The position numbers and the translations under genes are program-made. A stretch of DNA of 64,000 nucleotides, taken from assembly GCF_041020765.1 (NCBI RefSeq), contig NZ_JBEUEJ010000003.1; one strand, written 5' to 3'. Source of the DNA: Kineococcus terrestris (GTDB taxonomy: Bacteria > Actinomycetota > Actinomycetes > Actinomycetales > Kineococcaceae). Below are positions 8,228-17,179 of this stretch, one piece after another; position 1 is the stretch's first letter; every line of letters starts with the position of its first letter. The notes beneath the pieces were generated by a model. That model saw only the letters and a program-made list of their open reading frames with translations. It was not told where the DNA came from and searched no databases.

Positions 8228-10566
8228 ACGGCGCGCGCAGCGCCGCCGAGGGCGCCGCGGTCGCGGCCGGTCTGCAGCAGGGCCTGCAGCTGGTCGAGCT
8301 GCTGGCCGCGCTGGCGCACGCCGGTGGCCCGGAGCGGATGGCGCAGCGCGCGGTGCAGTGGATCGCCGAGCAGCTGGACTGCGAGGTGGCCGCCGTCGTC
8401 GAGGGCGACCGCGTCCTGGCGGCGCTCGGCGTGGTCGCCGGGCCGGCCGGCGAGGCCGTCGTCACCGCCCTGGGCGTGGACCCCGCGGCACCGGCGCGGC
8501 TGGCCGGGATGAGCGATGTGGACGTGGCCTCGGCCCCCGTGCCCACCGAGGCGGCCGGACCGGACACCGCCCCCGGGACCGCCCGGCTGGTCGTCGCGCG
8601 CGCCGAGGAGCCCCTCGACGCCGCCGAGCGGCTGCTGCTGCTGGGCACCGGCCGCCTGCTGGGGCAGGCGGTGCAGGCCGCGCGGGCCCTGCTGCGCGAG
8701 CGGGAGGCGCGCCGGCGCGGTGAGGAGCTGGCCCTCGAGCGCGAGGAGCTGCTGCGGACCCTGCGCGAGCGCGAGCTGGTCCTGAGCACCCTGCTGACGC
8801 TGCAGCGGGCCGTGTCGCACCGGTGGGCGCTGGAGGAGCTGCTGGACCTGCTGTGCGACGGCGCGCAGACCGTGCTGGGCGGGGACGCCGTCGCCGTCGT
8901 GCTGGAGAACCCGCTGCGCGCCGCGGCCAGGCGCCCGGACGAGCGCCCGCAGGAGCGCCTGGAGGTGCGCGCGGTGCGCCGCGGGGACGGCGCCCCCGAC
9001 TGCCCCGACGTCCTGGAGCACGCCGCGCGGGCCGTCGAGGCCGGCAGCGAGGTCTCCGGCGAGCACGGCGGGTGCCGGTGGCGGGCCGCGCCCGTGCGCG
9101 CCCAGGGCCGCCCCGTGGGCGCCCTGCTGCTCCTCGACGGCCCCGGCACCGCCGAGCCGGCGACGCGGCACCTGCTGACGACGTTCACCGAGCAGGCCAG
9201 CGTGGCCCTCAACGACGTCTACACCGAGCGCAGCCTGCAGGAGTCCTACTACGACCAGCTGACGCGGCTGCCCAACCGAGCCCTGTTCCTGGACCGGCTG
9301 GCGGCGGCGCTGGCGGCGCACGAGCGCGACGGCGGGGCGCTGGCCCTGCTGTACATGGACCTGGACGGGTTCAAGGCCGTCAACGACCGCTACGGCCACG
9401 AGGCCGGCGACGCGGTGCTGCGCGCGTGCGCGGACCGGGTGCGCGACTGCCTGCGCCAGGACGACACCGCCGCCCGGCTGGGCGGCGACGAGTTCGCGGT
9501 GGTGCTGCGCGGGGCGGACCTGGCCGCCGCGCAGCAGGTGGCCGAGCGGCTGGTGGCCCGGCTGCGCCAGCCCGTCGAGCACGAGGGGCACGCGCTGAGC
9601 GTGGGCTGCAGCGTGGGCGTGGCCGCGCCCGGGCACGAGGGGACGGTGGGCGCCACGCTGCTGCGCGACGCCGACACCGCCATGTACGAGGCCAAGCACG
9701 GCACCTGCCGGCCCGCCGAGCCCGGCCGCGCCCGCGTCGAGGTGTTCCGGCGCTCGCTGCACGAGGCGCGCGCGGACCGGCTGGAGCTGGAGGCCGACCT
9801 GGAGGGGGCGGCCGCGCGCGGGGAGCTGGTGCTGCACCACCAGCCGGTCGTGCGGCTGGCCGACGGGCGCACCACGGGCGTGGAGGCGCTGGTGCGCTGG
9901 CAGCACCCGCGCCGCGGGCTGCTGGGCCCCGACCGGTTCATCGGCGCCGCCGAGCGCAGCGGCGCCATCGCCGAGGTGGGCCGCTGGGTGCTGGCCACGG
10001 CGTGCGCGCAGGCCGCGGCCTGGCGCGCCGGGCCGGCCGGGCACCCCGACCTGACGGTGGCGGTGAACCTGTCGGTGGCGCAGCTGGCCCCCGGGCTGGT
10101 CGAGGAGGTGCGCGCCGTGCTGGCGGACACCGGCCTGCCGGCGACCGCGCTGGTCCTGGAGATCACCGAGACGGTGTTCGTGCAGGAGGGCGACACCGCC
10201 CGCGAGGTGCTGGCGGCGCTGCGCGCCCTGGGCGTGCGGATCGCCGTGGACGACTTCGGGACGGGGTACTCCTCGCTGTCGTACCTGCGCCGGCTGCCGG
10301 TGGACGTGCTGAAGATCGACCGCTCGTTCGTGCGGGCGATGGGCCGCGACGAGGACACCGCCGTCGTGCGCACCGTCATCGGTCTGGCCCAGGCGCTGGG
10401 GCTGGAGACGGTCGCCGAGGGCGTGGAGAGCGCCGAGGAGGGGGCGCTGCTGCGCCGGCTCGGCTGCGACCAGGCCCAGGGCTACCACTGGTCCCGGCCG
10501 GTGCCGGCCGCCGACCTGCCCGCCGCCCTCAGCCCGCCGGTCCCGGCGGCGGTCCCGGCGGGCTGA
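8224..10566 (+). CDS. Cyclic-di-GMP signalling protein with GGDEF and EAL domains
   Basis: A 780-aa cytoplasmic protein. Residues 1-340 hold a GAF-like region and a Glu/Arg-rich helical stretch (about 155-190). The GGDEF domain has an intact GGDEF active site near residue 420. The EAL domain follows with VEALVRW near residue 553, then VDDFGTGYSSLSYLR, LKIDRSFV and AEGVES. Both synthesis and hydrolysis of c-di-GMP look chemically possible. It starts with GTG inside the stop of the FIST gene, so the two proteins are made together; the FIST protein probably controls the balance of the two activities. No membrane segment is seen. Confidence 0.9.
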   Translation: MNGARSAAEGAAVAAGLQQGLQLVELLAALAHAGGPERMAQRAVQWIAEQLDCEVAAVVEGDRVLAALGVVAGPAGEAVVTALGVDPAAPARLAGMSDVDVASAPVPTEAAGPDTAPGTARLVVARAEEPLDAAERLLLLGTGRLLGQAVQAARALLREREARRRGEELALEREELLRTLRERELVLSTLLTLQRAVSHRWALEELLDLLCDGAQTVLGGDAVAVVLENPLRAAARRPDERPQERLEVRAVRRGDGAPDCPDVLEHAARAVEAGSEVSGEHGGCRWRAAPVRAQGRPVGALLLLDGPGTAEPATRHLLTTFTEQASVALNDVYTERSLQESYYDQLTRLPNRALFLDRLAAALAAHERDGGALALLYMDLDGFKAVNDRYGHEAGDAVLRACADRVRDCLRQDDTAARLGGDEFAVVLRGADLAAAQQVAERLVARLRQPVEHEGHALSVGCSVGVAAPGHEGTVGATLLRDADTAMYEAKHGTCRPAEPGRARVEVFRRSLHEARADRLELEADLEGAAARGELVLHHQPVVRLADGRTTGVEALVRWQHPRRGLLGPDRFIGAAERSGAIAEVGRWVLATACAQAAAWRAGPAGHPDLTVAVNLSVAQLAPGLVEEVRAVLADTGLPATALVLEITETVFVQEGDTAREVLAALRALGVRIAVDDFGTGYSSLSYLRRLPVDVLKIDRSFVRAMGRDEDTAVVRTVIGLAQALGLETVAEGVESAEEGALLRRLGCDQAQGYHWSRPVPAADLPAALSPPVPAAVPAG

Positions 10567-10578
10567 GGGCGAGCGGGC

Positions 10579-12660
10579 TCAGGCCGCGTCCAGGCCCCGC
10601 CGGCGCAGCAGCGGCTCGATGCGCGCGTCGCGGCCGCGGAACTCCCGGTAGGCGGCCAGCGGGTCGACGCTGCCGCCGCGCGAGAGGACGGTGCGGCGGA
10701 ACCGCTCGCCGTTCTCGCGGCGCAGCCCGCCGTTCTCCCCGAACCACTCCACGGTGTCGGCGTCCAGGACCTCGCTCCACACGTAGGAGTAGTAGGCGGC
10801 CGCGTACCCGCCGCCGAACACGTGGTGGAAGTAGGTGCTGCGGTAGCGCGGCGGGACCTCCTCCAGCGCCACCCCGGCCTCCGCGAGGGCGGCCGCCTCG
10901 AACTCCTGCACCTGCTCCGGGCGCGGCGGGTCCAGCACGTCGTCCAGGGCGCCGGCGCTCAGCCGGTGCCACGCCTGGTCCAGCAGCGCGGCGGCCAGGT
11001 ACTCCAGCGTGGAGAACCCCTGCCCGTAGCGGCGCGCGGCGCGCAGCCCCTCGACCGCCTCCTGCGGCAGCGGCTCGCCCGTGACGTGGTGGCGGGCGTA
11101 GCGGGCCAGGACCTCCGGCTCGAACCCCCAGAACTCGTTGACCTGCGAGGGGAACTCCACGAAGTCGCGCGGCACGGACGTGCCGGAGAACCGCGGGTAG
11201 CGCACGTCGGACAGCAGCCCGTGCAGGGTGTGCCCGAACTCGTGGAACAGCGTCTCCACCTCGTCGACCGTCAGCAGCGCCGGGTCGCCGGGGGCGGGCG
11301 CCGGCACGTTCAGGCAGTTCACCACCACCGGCGCGGTGCCCAGCAGCCGCGACTGGTCGGCGAAGGAGCTCATCCACGCCCCGCCGCGCTTGGAGGCGCG
11401 CGCGAACGGGTCGAACAGGTACAGGCCCAGGGGCCGGCCGTCGTCGGTGACCTCGAACACCCGCACGTCCGGGTGGTAGGCGGGCAGGTCGGGGCGCTCG
11501 GAGAACCCCAGCCCGTACAGGGCGGTGGCGGTGGCGAACACGCCGTCGACGAGCACGCGCTCCAGCTCGAACCACGGCCGCAGCGCCTCGGTGTCCACGG
11601 CGAAGCGCTCGCGGCGCAGGCGCTCGGCGCAGTGCGCCCAGTCCCACGCCCGGAGCGGCCCCTCCTCGCCGTCGGCGCGCAGCACCTCCTCCAGCTCGGC
11701 GGCCTCGGCGCGCGCGTTCGCGACGGCCGCCGGGGCCAGGCGCCGCAGCATCCCCACGGCGGCCTCGGCGTCGCCGGCGGTCTCGTCGGCCACCACCCAC
11801 GCCGCGTGGTGCGCGAAACCGAGCAGCTGCGCGCGCTCGGCGCGCAGGGCGGCGGTGCGCTGCAGCAGGACCCGCGTGTCGTGCGGGCCGCCGCGGCCCC
11901 CGCGCGCCAGCGACGCCTCGTGCACGCGGCGGCGCACGTCGCGCCGGCGCAGCGCCTCCAGCACCGGCTGGCCCGAGGGCAGCACGAGCGGCAGCAGCCA
12001 GCCGTCCAGGCCGCGCGCCTGCGCCGCCTCCCGCGCCCGGGCGACGCCGGCGGCGTCCAGGCCCTCCAGCTCCGCCTCGTCCTCGAGGTGGACGGCCAGG
12101 TCGTTCGTGTCGTCCAGCAGGGCGGTGTCGAACGCGGTCGTCAGCCGCGACAGCTCGGCGTTCAGCTCGCGCAGCCGCCGCTGGCCGGCCTCGTCCAGCA
12201 GCGCGCCCTCGCGGGCGGCGTCGGTGTGCAGGCGCTCCAGCAGCCGGCGCGCCTCGGCGTCCAGGCCGGCCGGCGGGTCGGCGTGGTGGCGGGCGACCTG
12301 CGCGACCAGCCGCGGGTCCAGGCGCACCGCGTCCTCGTGCGCGGCCAGCCGCGGGAACCACTCCGCCTGCACCGCGCGCAGCTCGTCGTCGGCGTCCGTG
12401 CCGACGAGGTTGGCGAACACCGCCACCGCGCGCCGCAGCAGCTGCCCCGAGCCCTCCAGGCCGTCCAGCAGCTCCTGCGCGCCCGGCTCGGCGTCCAGCA
12501 GCGCGTCCAGCTCGGCCAGGTGCTGCGCCGTGCCGGCCGCGAACGCGGGCGCGAAGTGCTCCGCGCGCACCCGGTCGAAGGGCGGCAGCCCGAACGGCAG
12601 GTCGCTGGGCGCGGCGAACGGGTTGTCGGCGGCCAGCTCGGACGTCGTGTCGGCGCTCAT
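10579..12660 (-). CDS. M3-family metallopeptidase (oligopeptidase A/Dcp type)
   Basis: A 693-aa cytoplasmic zinc peptidase. The zinc site LFHEFGHTLHGLL (HEFGH near residue 470) is followed by the third ligand in DFVEFPSQVNEFW. Flanking family motifs FDPFARASKRGGAWM and YFHHVFGGGYAAAYYSYVW are present. Length matches M3 family members, which degrade short peptides. It starts at ATG 12660 and faces away from the PhoX gene; it ends 12 bp from the converging GGDEF/EAL gene. Nothing in the operon context narrows its substrate. Confidence 0.92.
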   Translation of the reverse strand: MSADTTSELAADNPFAAPSDLPFGLPPFDRVRAEHFAPAFAAGTAQHLAELDALLDAEPGAQELLDGLEGSGQLLRRAVAVFANLVGTDADDELRAVQAEWFPRLAAHEDAVRLDPRLVAQVARHHADPPAGLDAEARRLLERLHTDAAREGALLDEAGQRRLRELNAELSRLTTAFDTALLDDTNDLAVHLEDEAELEGLDAAGVARAREAAQARGLDGWLLPLVLPSGQPVLEALRRRDVRRRVHEASLARGGRGGPHDTRVLLQRTAALRAERAQLLGFAHHAAWVVADETAGDAEAAVGMLRRLAPAAVANARAEAAELEEVLRADGEEGPLRAWDWAHCAERLRRERFAVDTEALRPWFELERVLVDGVFATATALYGLGFSERPDLPAYHPDVRVFEVTDDGRPLGLYLFDPFARASKRGGAWMSSFADQSRLLGTAPVVVNCLNVPAPAPGDPALLTVDEVETLFHEFGHTLHGLLSDVRYPRFSGTSVPRDFVEFPSQVNEFWGFEPEVLARYARHHVTGEPLPQEAVEGLRAARRYGQGFSTLEYLAAALLDQAWHRLSAGALDDVLDPPRPEQVQEFEAAALAEAGVALEEVPPRYRSTYFHHVFGGGYAAAYYSYVWSEVLDADTVEWFGENGGLRRENGERFRRTVLSRGGSVDPLAAYREFRGRDARIEPLLRRRGLDAA

Positions 12661-12737
12661 GGACCCATGATGGACCCGCGGTCGCCGCCGGTCCCGGGAG
12701 CGGACCGGGTGAGGCGAGGCTCACCGTGCTTCGCGAC

Positions 12738-12804
12738 CCTCACCGACGGTTCACCGCGCGCTCACCCGGACGTCGTCGGCAGACCCCCGCGGCGTCCCTA
12801 GCGT
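12738..12804 (+). promoter_or_regulatory. PHO box (three 11-bp repeats) and -10 of the PhoX-like gene
   Basis: Three consecutive 11-bp direct repeats with core (C/G)(C/T)TCACC occupy 12738-12748, 12749-12759 and 12760-12770; the middle unit is the exact GTTCACC core. A further GCTCACC is at 12719-12725. This matches the PhoP-binding PHO box described in Streptomyces (11-bp units, GTTCACC core). A TAGCGT -10 lies at 12799-12804, putting the repeats over or just upstream of the -35 region. It predicts induction of the phosphatase by phosphate starvation. Confidence 0.75.
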
Positions 12805-12857
12805 CCGGCGCGGACGACCGCCCCCCGCGGTCGGAGGACCCGCGAGGAGAGAACCGC

Positions 12858-14861
12858 GTGAGCACCACGGACACCCCCCGTCCCGCCCTGCCCCTGCTGC
12901 CCTACGTGCCCGCCGGGCGGCGCAGCCCGATGACCTGCCACTACCGCTGCGGCAGCCAGTGCGCCGCGCCCGTGGCCAACCGCTCGCAGAACGCCTACTT
13001 CGGCGACGTCGTGCGCGGGGTCGTCTCGCGCCGCGGCGTGCTCGCCGGCCTCGTCGGCCTCGGCGTGGCCGGCGCCGCCCTCGGGCAGGCCCCCGCCGCC
13101 CGCGCCGCCGCCGGCGACCCGACCCCGCTGGCCGCCCCCTTCGACCCGGGCCACCAGGTCGACTTCTCCGCCATCGCGCCCGTGCCCGCGGGCTCGGACT
13201 CCTTCGACGTGCCGGCCGGTTTCGCCTGGGCGGCCGTCCTGTCGTGGGGCGACCCGATCCTGCCCGGTGCGCCGGAGTTCGACTTCGACGCGCAGACCCC
13301 CGAGGCGCAGGCCGGGCAGTTCGGCTACAACAACGACTACGTCGCCGTGCTCCCCCTCGCCGGGGACGAGCACCGCGCCCTGCTCGTGGCCAACCACGAG
13401 TACACCAACGAGGAACTGATGTTCCGCGGGTTCACCGGCAGCGACGAGGCCACCGACGAGCAGCTGCTGACGGCGATGGCCGCGCACGGCATGTCGGTCG
13501 TGGAGCTGCGCCGCTCCTCCGCCCGCGCGCCGTGGGGCTACGTGCGCCACTCGGACCACAACCGGCGCGTCACCCCCGCCACCCCGTTCCGCGTCACCGG
13601 CGCGGCGGCCGGGTCCGCCCTGCTGCGCACCAGCGCCGACCCCGAGGGGCGCACCGTCCTGGGCACGCTGAACAACTGCGCCGGCGGCACGACGCCGTGG
13701 GGCACCGTGCTGTCCGGGGAGGAGAACTTCCACCAGTACTTCGCCGTCCCCGAGGACCTGGAGGACCCGGCGCTGGCCCGCTACGGCGTCACGGGTTCCG
13801 GGCGCGGCTGGGAGCGCGTCGACGAGCGCTTCGACGTCGCCGTCGAGCCGAACGAGCCGAACCGCTTCGGCTGGATCGTCGAGGTCGACCCGTACGACCC
13901 GGCGTCCACGCCGCGCAAGCACACCGCGCTGGGCCGCTTCAAGCACGAGGGCGCGACGGTCTCCCTGGCCGCCGACGGGCGCGCCGTCGCCTACATGGGC
14001 GACGACGAGCGCTTCGACTACGTCTACAAGTTCGTCTCCAAGGAGCGGTTCCGCGAGGGCGACCGCGCCCACAACCTCACCCTGCTGGAGGAGGGCGACC
14101 TGTACGTCGCGGCCTTCGACGGCGACGGCACCGAGGACGGGCGCCACGACGGCACCGGCCGCTGGATCCCCCTGGTCACCGACGGCGTCTCCCGCGTGCC
14201 CGGGTTCTCCCTCGAGCGCGTCCTGGTGCACACCCGCCTGGCCGCCGACACCGTCGGCGCGACGAAGATGGACCGCCCCGAGGACGTGGAGCGCAACCCC
14301 GTCAACGGCCGCGTCTACGTCGCCTGCACCAACAACACCCAGCGCGGCACCGAGGGGAAGGCCGGCGTCGACGAGGCGAACCCGCGCCCGGAGAACAAGG
14401 ACGGGCACGTCGTCGAGATCACCGAGTCCGGTGACGACGCCGCGGCGACCTCGTTCTGGTGGAACCTCGTCCTCGTCTGCGGCGACCCGGCCGACGAGAC
14501 CACGCACTTCGGCGACGTGGACCGCTCGCTGGTCTCCCCGATCTCCTGCCCCGACAACGTCGCCTTCGACAGCGTCGGCAACCTGTGGATCTCCACCGAC
14601 GGCAACGCGCTGGGCTCCAACGACGGCCTGTACGAGGTCGCCGTCGACGGCCCGCGCCGCGGCCTGGTCCGGCAGTTCCTGTCCGTGCCGGCCGGGGCGG
14701 AGACGTGCGGACCGGTCATCGCGCCGGACGGCAGCGTGTTCGTCGCCGTGCAGCACCCGGGCGAGGACGACGAGGCCACCCCGGAGGCCCCGGCCTCGCT
14801 GTTCCCCTACGACGGCAGCGGCCAGCCGCGCCCGTCGGTCGTGCAGGTCTACCGGGCCTGA
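12858..14861 (+). CDS. PhoX-family phosphatase (DUF839), Tat-exported
   Basis: A 667-aa protein. The N-terminus carries MTCHYRCGSQC, the SRRGVLAGLVGLG twin-arginine signal and an Ala-rich cleavage region near residue 80, all usual for PhoX/DUF839 proteins. The body has family segments EENFHQYFA, RFGWIVEVDPYDP, RFKHEGATV, DYVYKFVS and RPEDVERNPVNGRVYVACTNN. PhoX enzymes are calcium- and iron-dependent alkaline phosphatases or phosphodiesterases outside the cytoplasm. The GTG start at 12858 follows GAGGAGAGAA. The PHO box upstream supports a role in phosphate scavenging. Confidence 0.9.
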   Translation: MSTTDTPRPALPLLPYVPAGRRSPMTCHYRCGSQCAAPVANRSQNAYFGDVVRGVVSRRGVLAGLVGLGVAGAALGQAPAARAAAGDPTPLAAPFDPGHQVDFSAIAPVPAGSDSFDVPAGFAWAAVLSWGDPILPGAPEFDFDAQTPEAQAGQFGYNNDYVAVLPLAGDEHRALLVANHEYTNEELMFRGFTGSDEATDEQLLTAMAAHGMSVVELRRSSARAPWGYVRHSDHNRRVTPATPFRVTGAAAGSALLRTSADPEGRTVLGTLNNCAGGTTPWGTVLSGEENFHQYFAVPEDLEDPALARYGVTGSGRGWERVDERFDVAVEPNEPNRFGWIVEVDPYDPASTPRKHTALGRFKHEGATVSLAADGRAVAYMGDDERFDYVYKFVSKERFREGDRAHNLTLLEEGDLYVAAFDGDGTEDGRHDGTGRWIPLVTDGVSRVPGFSLERVLVHTRLAADTVGATKMDRPEDVERNPVNGRVYVACTNNTQRGTEGKAGVDEANPRPENKDGHVVEITESGDDAAATSFWWNLVLVCGDPADETTHFGDVDRSLVSPISCPDNVAFDSVGNLWISTDGNALGSNDGLYEVAVDGPRRGLVRQFLSVPAGAETCGPVIAPDGSVFVAVQHPGEDDEATPEAPASLFPYDGSGQPRPSVVQVYRA

Positions 14862-15140
14862 TCCCCGGCCGGGTCCCCGGGCGGCGACGTCGCGCAGCGA
14901 GCCGTCCACGCCCGGCAGGACGGCGTGGCGGACCAGCTCCCCCACCACGGCCCACAGCAGGACCGCGGCCAGGACGGCGTCGCGCCGGCCCGTCCACCAC
15001 AGCGCCGCACCGGCCAGGGCGGCGAACACCGCGGCGCGCAGCGCGAGCCCGAGCCAGCCCCCGACGGACCCGCCGGGGGTGAACAGGACGACGACGCTCG
15101 CGGCGAACGCGGCGTGGACGGCCAGCGCCCGCTCGTTCAC
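14862..15140 (-). pseudogene. VanZ-like small membrane protein, 3' end disrupted
   Basis: From GTG 15140, 8 bp after the DUF3037 stop, the frame encodes three hydrophobic segments (VHAAFAASVVVLFTPGG, LALRAAVFAALAGAALWW, AVLAAVLLWAVVGELV) then LPGVDGSLRDVAA, resembling the VanZ-family Glu/Gln-LPGRxxSLxDVxAN region. Where the next helix should begin the sequence turns to GPGRGSG and the frame runs on without a stop antisense through the whole PhoX gene. A one-base shift would reach TAG at 14849-14851. Either a frameshift or truncation has damaged it. VanZ resemblance is judged by eye. Confidence 0.35.
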
Positions 15141-15147
15141 CCCCGGC

Positions 15148-15570
15148 TCACCCCCGGCCCGGCTCCCCCGGCACGAGCGCGGCGAGCAGCCGGCGCACCT
15201 CGGCCGCCGGGTCGGCGGTCAGCCCGCAGTGCACCGGCGAGGTCTGCACGACCGTGCTGCGGGGGGCGGTCAGCCAGCGGAACCGCGCCCCGGGCGCCTC
15301 GGCGGCCGCGGCCCCGGCCGCCGGGTCGCCGCTGCACAGCCCCTCCAGCGCGGCCACGTGCCGGGCCACCGCCGCGGCGTCCACGTGCGGGGCGAACGCC
15401 CGCAGCCGCACGAGGTCCAGGCGGACGCGGGCCTCCAGGTGCTCGCGGGCGCGGCACCACAGCAGCACCCCGGCGTTGAGGAACTCCGCGCGCTCCACCC
15501 GCGGCACGACCCGCACGACGGCGTACTCGTAGACGTCCAGCGCGGGGGCGTCCGGGCCCGGCTCAGCCAC
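15148..15570 (-). CDS. DUF3037 family protein
   Basis: A 140-aa protein with the DUF3037 pattern YEYAVVRVVPRVERAEFLNAGVLLWC near the N-terminus and LRAFAPHVDA and RSTVVQTSPVHCGLT further on. Function of the family is not established. It overlaps the end of the HipA-like kinase gene by 8 bp, and such pairs of a HipA-like kinase with a DUF3037 protein recur in actinobacteria, so the two probably act together. No transmembrane segment or signal peptide is seen. Confidence 0.82.
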   Translation of the reverse strand: MAEPGPDAPALDVYEYAVVRVVPRVERAEFLNAGVLLWCRAREHLEARVRLDLVRLRAFAPHVDAAAVARHVAALEGLCSGDPAAGAAAAEAPGARFRWLTAPRSTVVQTSPVHCGLTADPAAEVRRLLAALVPGEPGRG

Positions 15571-16348
15571 GGCGGGCCCCCCGCTGCGCCTCGGCCAGCG
15601 CCGCCACCCACGGGCGCTCGCCCGCCAGCCGGGCGGTGAACCAGTCGCGGTAGGCGGCGCGCACCTCCTCGGCCGCGCCGAAACCCGGTTCGCCCTCCAG
15701 CCACACCCCCGGCACGTCCGCGACCGCCGCGGCGAGCACCTGCGGCGTCAGCGCCGCCGCGCAGTCCGCGTCCACGGCGGTGACGTCGTCGGCCGCGGCC
15801 AGCAGCAGGTGGTCCTCGGCGTGGCGCAGCGGGCGCTGCACCGAGGCGGCCGCGCGCGGCCAGTCGTGGTGGAAGTACAGGGCCGCGCCGTGGTCGATGA
15901 GCCACGGCTGCCCGCCCCACCACAGGGCGTTGGGGTTGCGCCAGGAGCGGTCGACGTTGAGCACGAGGGCGTCGAACCACAGCACCCGCGCCGCCCACGC
16001 GGGGTCGACGGGGTCCACGGCCGGGTCGAAGGACAGCGCCCCGGGCAGGAAGTCGGCGCCCAGGTTGTCCCCCGGCGAGCGCAGCAGCAGGTCCTGCACC
16101 TCCTCGTCCGGCTCCCCGCGGCCGATGACCGGGTCGACGCGGGCGACGACGAGCTCCGGCACCCGCAGGTCCAGCGCGGCGGCCAGGCGGGCGGCCAGGA
16201 CCTCGGCGACCAGGACCCGCCGGCCCTGCCCGGCGCCGTGGAACTTCACCACGTACGTGCCCAGGTCGTCGGCCTCGCACAGCCCCGGCAGGCTGCCGCC
16301 CTCGCGCAGCGGCGCCACGTAGCGGGTCGCGGTGACGGAGCGCAGCAC
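15563..16348 (-). CDS. HipA-like kinase
   Basis: A 261-aa protein with a HipA-like kinase fold: YVVKFHGAGQGRRVLVAEVLAARLA (nucleotide-binding lysine and helix), LVLNVDRSWRNPNALWW (catalytic loop-like Asp/Asn) and WLIDHGAALYFH (metal-binding Asp). It is shorter than E. coli HipA (about 440 aa) and has no HipB-type antitoxin next to it; its overlapping partner is a DUF3037 protein. Target and role are unknown; calling it a toxin would go beyond the evidence. Confidence 0.75.
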   Translation of the reverse strand: MLRSVTATRYVAPLREGGSLPGLCEADDLGTYVVKFHGAGQGRRVLVAEVLAARLAAALDLRVPELVVARVDPVIGRGEPDEEVQDLLLRSPGDNLGADFLPGALSFDPAVDPVDPAWAARVLWFDALVLNVDRSWRNPNALWWGGQPWLIDHGAALYFHHDWPRAAASVQRPLRHAEDHLLLAAADDVTAVDADCAAALTPQVLAAAVADVPGVWLEGEPGFGAAEEVRAAYRDWFTARLAGERPWVAALAEAQRGARRG

Positions 16349-16462
16349 GCCGGGGAGTCTGCCAGCCGCCCGGCGCGCCGCGGGGCGCGGCGGGCACGGA
16401 CGGCGGAGCGGGCACGGGCGGCACCCAGCGCCCTCCCAGGATCGCGGCGCACACTGGGCCGG

Positions 16463-17179
16463 GTGAGGTCAGCGAGCACCGGTCCCGAGGCGAAGCTGCT
16501 CGTCGTCGACGACGAGCCGAGCATCCGCGAGCTGCTGGCCACCAGCCTGCGCTTCGCGGGGTTCGAGGTCACCGCGGCCGCCGACGGCGCGCAGGCGCTG
16601 GAGCTGGCCGAGCAGGTGCGCCCCGACCTCGTGGTGCTCGACGTCATGCTGCCCGACCTGGACGGGTTCACCGTCACCCGCAAGCTGCGCGAGCGCGGGC
16701 GGGCGGTGCCCGTGCTGTTCCTCACCGCCCGCGACGACACCGCCGACAAGGTCGCCGGGCTGACGGTGGGCGGCGACGACTACGTCACCAAGCCGTTCAG
16801 CCTGGAGGAGGTCGTGGCCCGCATCCGCGCGGTGCTGCGGCGCACCGGCGCCGGGGAGGGACCCGACACCGGCCGGCTGGTCTTCCACGACCTGGAGCTG
16901 GACGAGGACTCGCACGAGGTGCGCCGCGCCGGGCGCGTCGTGGAGCTGTCCCCCACCGAGTTCAAGCTGCTGCGCTACCTCATGCTCAACCCGCAGCGGG
17001 TGCTGTCCAAGACGCAGATCCTGGACCACGTGTGGGACTACGACTTCAACGGCGAGGCCGGGATCGTGGAGTCCTACATCTCCTACCTGCGCCGCAAGCT
17101 GGACACCGAGGGCCTGGCGCCGCTCATCCACACCAAGCGCGGCGTCGGCTACGTGCTGCGCGTGCCGCCGGGCGCGTGA
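16463..17179 (+). CDS. OmpR/PhoB-family response regulator
   Basis: A 238-aa protein. The receiver domain has the acidic pair VVDDEPS, the phospho-acceptor Asp in VVLDVMLPDLDG (near residue 60), a Thr in LFLTARD and the Lys in YVTKPFS. The C-terminal winged helix shows LSPTEFKLLRYLMLN and RGVGYVLR. Gene order regulator-kinase-HtrA protease matches mprA-mprB-pepD of mycobacteria, which answers envelope stress. The GTG start lies 7 bp after CACACT (16450-16455), so the mRNA may be leaderless. The histidine-kinase gene overlaps its stop (GTGA). Confidence 0.92.
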   Translation: MRSASTGPEAKLLVVDDEPSIRELLATSLRFAGFEVTAAADGAQALELAEQVRPDLVVLDVMLPDLDGFTVTRKLRERGRAVPVLFLTARDDTADKVAGLTVGGDDYVTKPFSLEEVVARIRAVLRRTGAGEGPDTGRLVFHDLELDEDSHEVRRAGRVVELSPTEFKLLRYLMLNPQRVLSKTQILDHVWDYDFNGEAGIVESYISYLRRKLDTEGLAPLIHTKRGVGYVLRVPPGA

